A DNA stretch of 64,000 nucleotides from Dyadobacter chenwenxiniae (lineage in GTDB: Bacteria > Bacteroidota > Bacteroidia > Cytophagales > Spirosomataceae), in assembly GCF_022869785.1 (NCBI RefSeq), contig NZ_CP094997.1, positions 434,001-498,000 on the forward strand, in the 5' to 3' direction. Positions 62,715-64,000 of the stretch are shown here, piece by piece. A program made the position numbers and the translations under genes. The notes under the pieces were generated by a model. The model had not been told where the DNA came from. It saw only the letters and a program-made list of their open reading frames with translations, and made no database searches. Within the stretch, counting starts at the first letter, position 1; every line of letters starts with the position of its first letter.

Positions 62715-64000
62715 ATGAACAATCCAATAGCTACCTATCGTATACAATTCCATAAAGATTTTTCCTTTTCTGACCTTGAAAAACGGGTTTCATATTTACA
62801 GAAACTCGGTGTCAGCACGCTCTATGCATCGCCGATTTTTGCTGCTTCAAAAGGCAGCACACACGGTTACGACGGCATTAGCCCGGAGGTGATCAATCCG
62901 GAAATAGGAACAGTCGAGCAGCTCAGAAAGCTTAGCGAAACGTTGAAACAACTTGAAATAAGCTGGTTACAAGACATTGTGCCTAACCACATGGCCTTTC
63001 ATTCCGAAAATGAATGGTTAATGGACGTGCTGGAAAAGGGCCAGCAGTCGGAGTATGCCTCATTTTTCGACATCGCCTGGAACAGTAAGCTTTTTCAGGG
63101 CAAACTCATGGTTCCGTTCCTGGGTGCACCGCTGGAAGAGGTTATTGATAACCAGCAGGTAAAAGTTGAGTATGCCGGCAATCGATTAGTTCTTAATTAT
63201 GAAGGGGCGACTTTTCCCTTGAACATCCGCTCGTACATGAACATGCTCGGGACGGACCAGGAGAATGCGCCCGAAACGATCCATCAGCTAGTAAAACAGC
63301 TCAATGAGATCCACGAAGCCGAGGATCCGAAGATCTTCTCGCAGCGATGGAGCGAGTTTTTGCTGCAGCTTTCGTCGCTAATGAAAAATGAAAAGATCAA
63401 AAGTTGGATCGATCAGGAAATACAGGCGGTCAATGCAGATAAGTCAAAGATAACCGAGCTTGTTAAAGGGCAGGAATACATCCTTTGCTTCTGGCAGGAT
63501 ACAGATTCCAAGATCAATTTCAGAAGGTTTTTTACAGTGAATGGTCTCATATGCCTTAACATGCATTATGATACTGTTTTTGATAAATATCATGAATTCA
63601 TCAGCCAGCTTGTGGACGAAGGCATTTTTCAGGGGCTTCGAGTCGACCATATCGACGGGCTTTACGATCCTGCCGGCTACCTGGAAAAGCTGCGCGAGCT
63701 GGCCGGCCCTGAAACATATCTTATTGTTGAAAAGATTTTAGAAAAAAGCGAATCGCTTCCTGTGCAGTGGCCTATTGAAGGTACGTCGGGTTATGAATTT
63801 CTGGCGGATGTAAATAATGTGTTCACCAATTCCGACGCTGAGGAAGCTTTCTCGAAATTTTATCAGGATATAACAGACAGCGGCGACCCGATCCGTGAAC
63901 AATTACTGGAGAAAAAGTCGGGAATTCTTAATAACCACATGGGCGGCGAGCTGGATAACCTTTATCAGCTGTTCACAGATTTGGAACTTGTAGCGCTGGA
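62715..64000 (+). CDS. treY: Maltooligosyltrehalose synthase, C-terminus beyond window
   Basis: 428 residues are visible, open to the window end. The N-terminus PIATYRIQFHKDFSFSDLEK, LQKLGVSTLYASPIFAAS, the VPNHMAF block, and RVDHIDGLYDP (nucleophile) with VEKILEKSE (acid/base) are those of TreY. It forms the terminal trehalosyl unit on alpha-glucan chains, which TreZ then releases. TreZ may lie beyond the window. With glgE-treS/mak-glgB on the other strand, this puts two trehalose routes side by side. Confidence 0.92.
   Translation, partial: MNNPIATYRIQFHKDFSFSDLEKRVSYLQKLGVSTLYASPIFAASKGSTHGYDGISPEVINPEIGTVEQLRKLSETLKQLEISWLQDIVPNHMAFHSENEWLMDVLEKGQQSEYASFFDIAWNSKLFQGKLMVPFLGAPLEEVIDNQQVKVEYAGNRLVLNYEGATFPLNIRSYMNMLGTDQENAPETIHQLVKQLNEIHEAEDPKIFSQRWSEFLLQLSSLMKNEKIKSWIDQEIQAVNADKSKITELVKGQEYILCFWQDTDSKINFRRFFTVNGLICLNMHYDTVFDKYHEFISQLVDEGIFQGLRVDHIDGLYDPAGYLEKLRELAGPETYLIVEKILEKSESLPVQWPIEGTSGYEFLADVNNVFTNSDAEEAFSKFYQDITDSGDPIREQLLEKKSGILNNHMGGELDNLYQLFTDLELVAL

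Overview
The window looks like chromosome from a Bacteroidota bacterium of the Cytophagales type (Dyadobacter or Spirosoma-like). The evidence is two SusC/SusD outer-membrane pairs, many lipoproteins, weak Shine-Dalgarno use, promoters of the form TTTG / TAnnTTTG, and abundant palindromic REP-like repeats. No tRNA or rRNA gene, CRISPR array, integrase or transposase was seen. The genus is an inference.

Layout. 1-14.4 kb is mostly housekeeping and small hypothetical genes: a partial DUF4468 protein, an SGNH hydrolase, an antitoxin with a decayed PIN toxin, purL with two compensating indels, two tandem LigT-like proteins, a WG-repeat protein, a Nei/Fpg glycosylase and a large MscS channel. 14.4-35.1 kb is one long plus-strand sugar-acid locus: SusCD pair 1, a Tat-exported ManD/RspA-like dehydratase, a LacI regulator, two more Tat-exported enolase-superfamily dehydratases (the second has exact galactonate-dehydratase residue spacing), SusCD pair 2, a PQQ dehydrogenase with a cytochrome c domain, 2-keto-3-deoxygalactonate kinase, KDPGal aldolase and an MFS transporter. 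Together they suggest oxidation and dehydration of sugars outside the cytoplasm, then uptake of the 2-keto-3-deoxy acid, phosphorylation and cleavage to pyruvate and glyceraldehyde-3-phosphate. A palindrome shared by the first SusC promoter region and the region after lacI is a good candidate operator.

35.1-42.2 kb is an accessory patch: a broken VapBC45-like pair between 37-bp direct repeats, a HigBA-type pair, a candidate structured RNA with its own promoter and terminator, a Fic protein, and two envelope proteins. 42.3-46.5 kb has a large propeller/HEAT/cytochrome c protein next to a LysR regulator; a shared motif lies upstream of both. 46.9-52.7 kb holds remains of an extracellular contractile injection locus (a broken tape-measure-type gene fused to a DUF4157 protein), a subtilisin-like protease with a lamin-tail-like end, and a HipA-like kinase/DUF3037 pair.

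52.7-64 kb contains a LytTR response regulator, then a minus-strand operon glgE - treS/maltokinase - glgB - SDR ending in a clear terminator, and, divergently, a response regulator and the start of treY. This region covers maltose-1-phosphate glucan synthesis and two trehalose routes.
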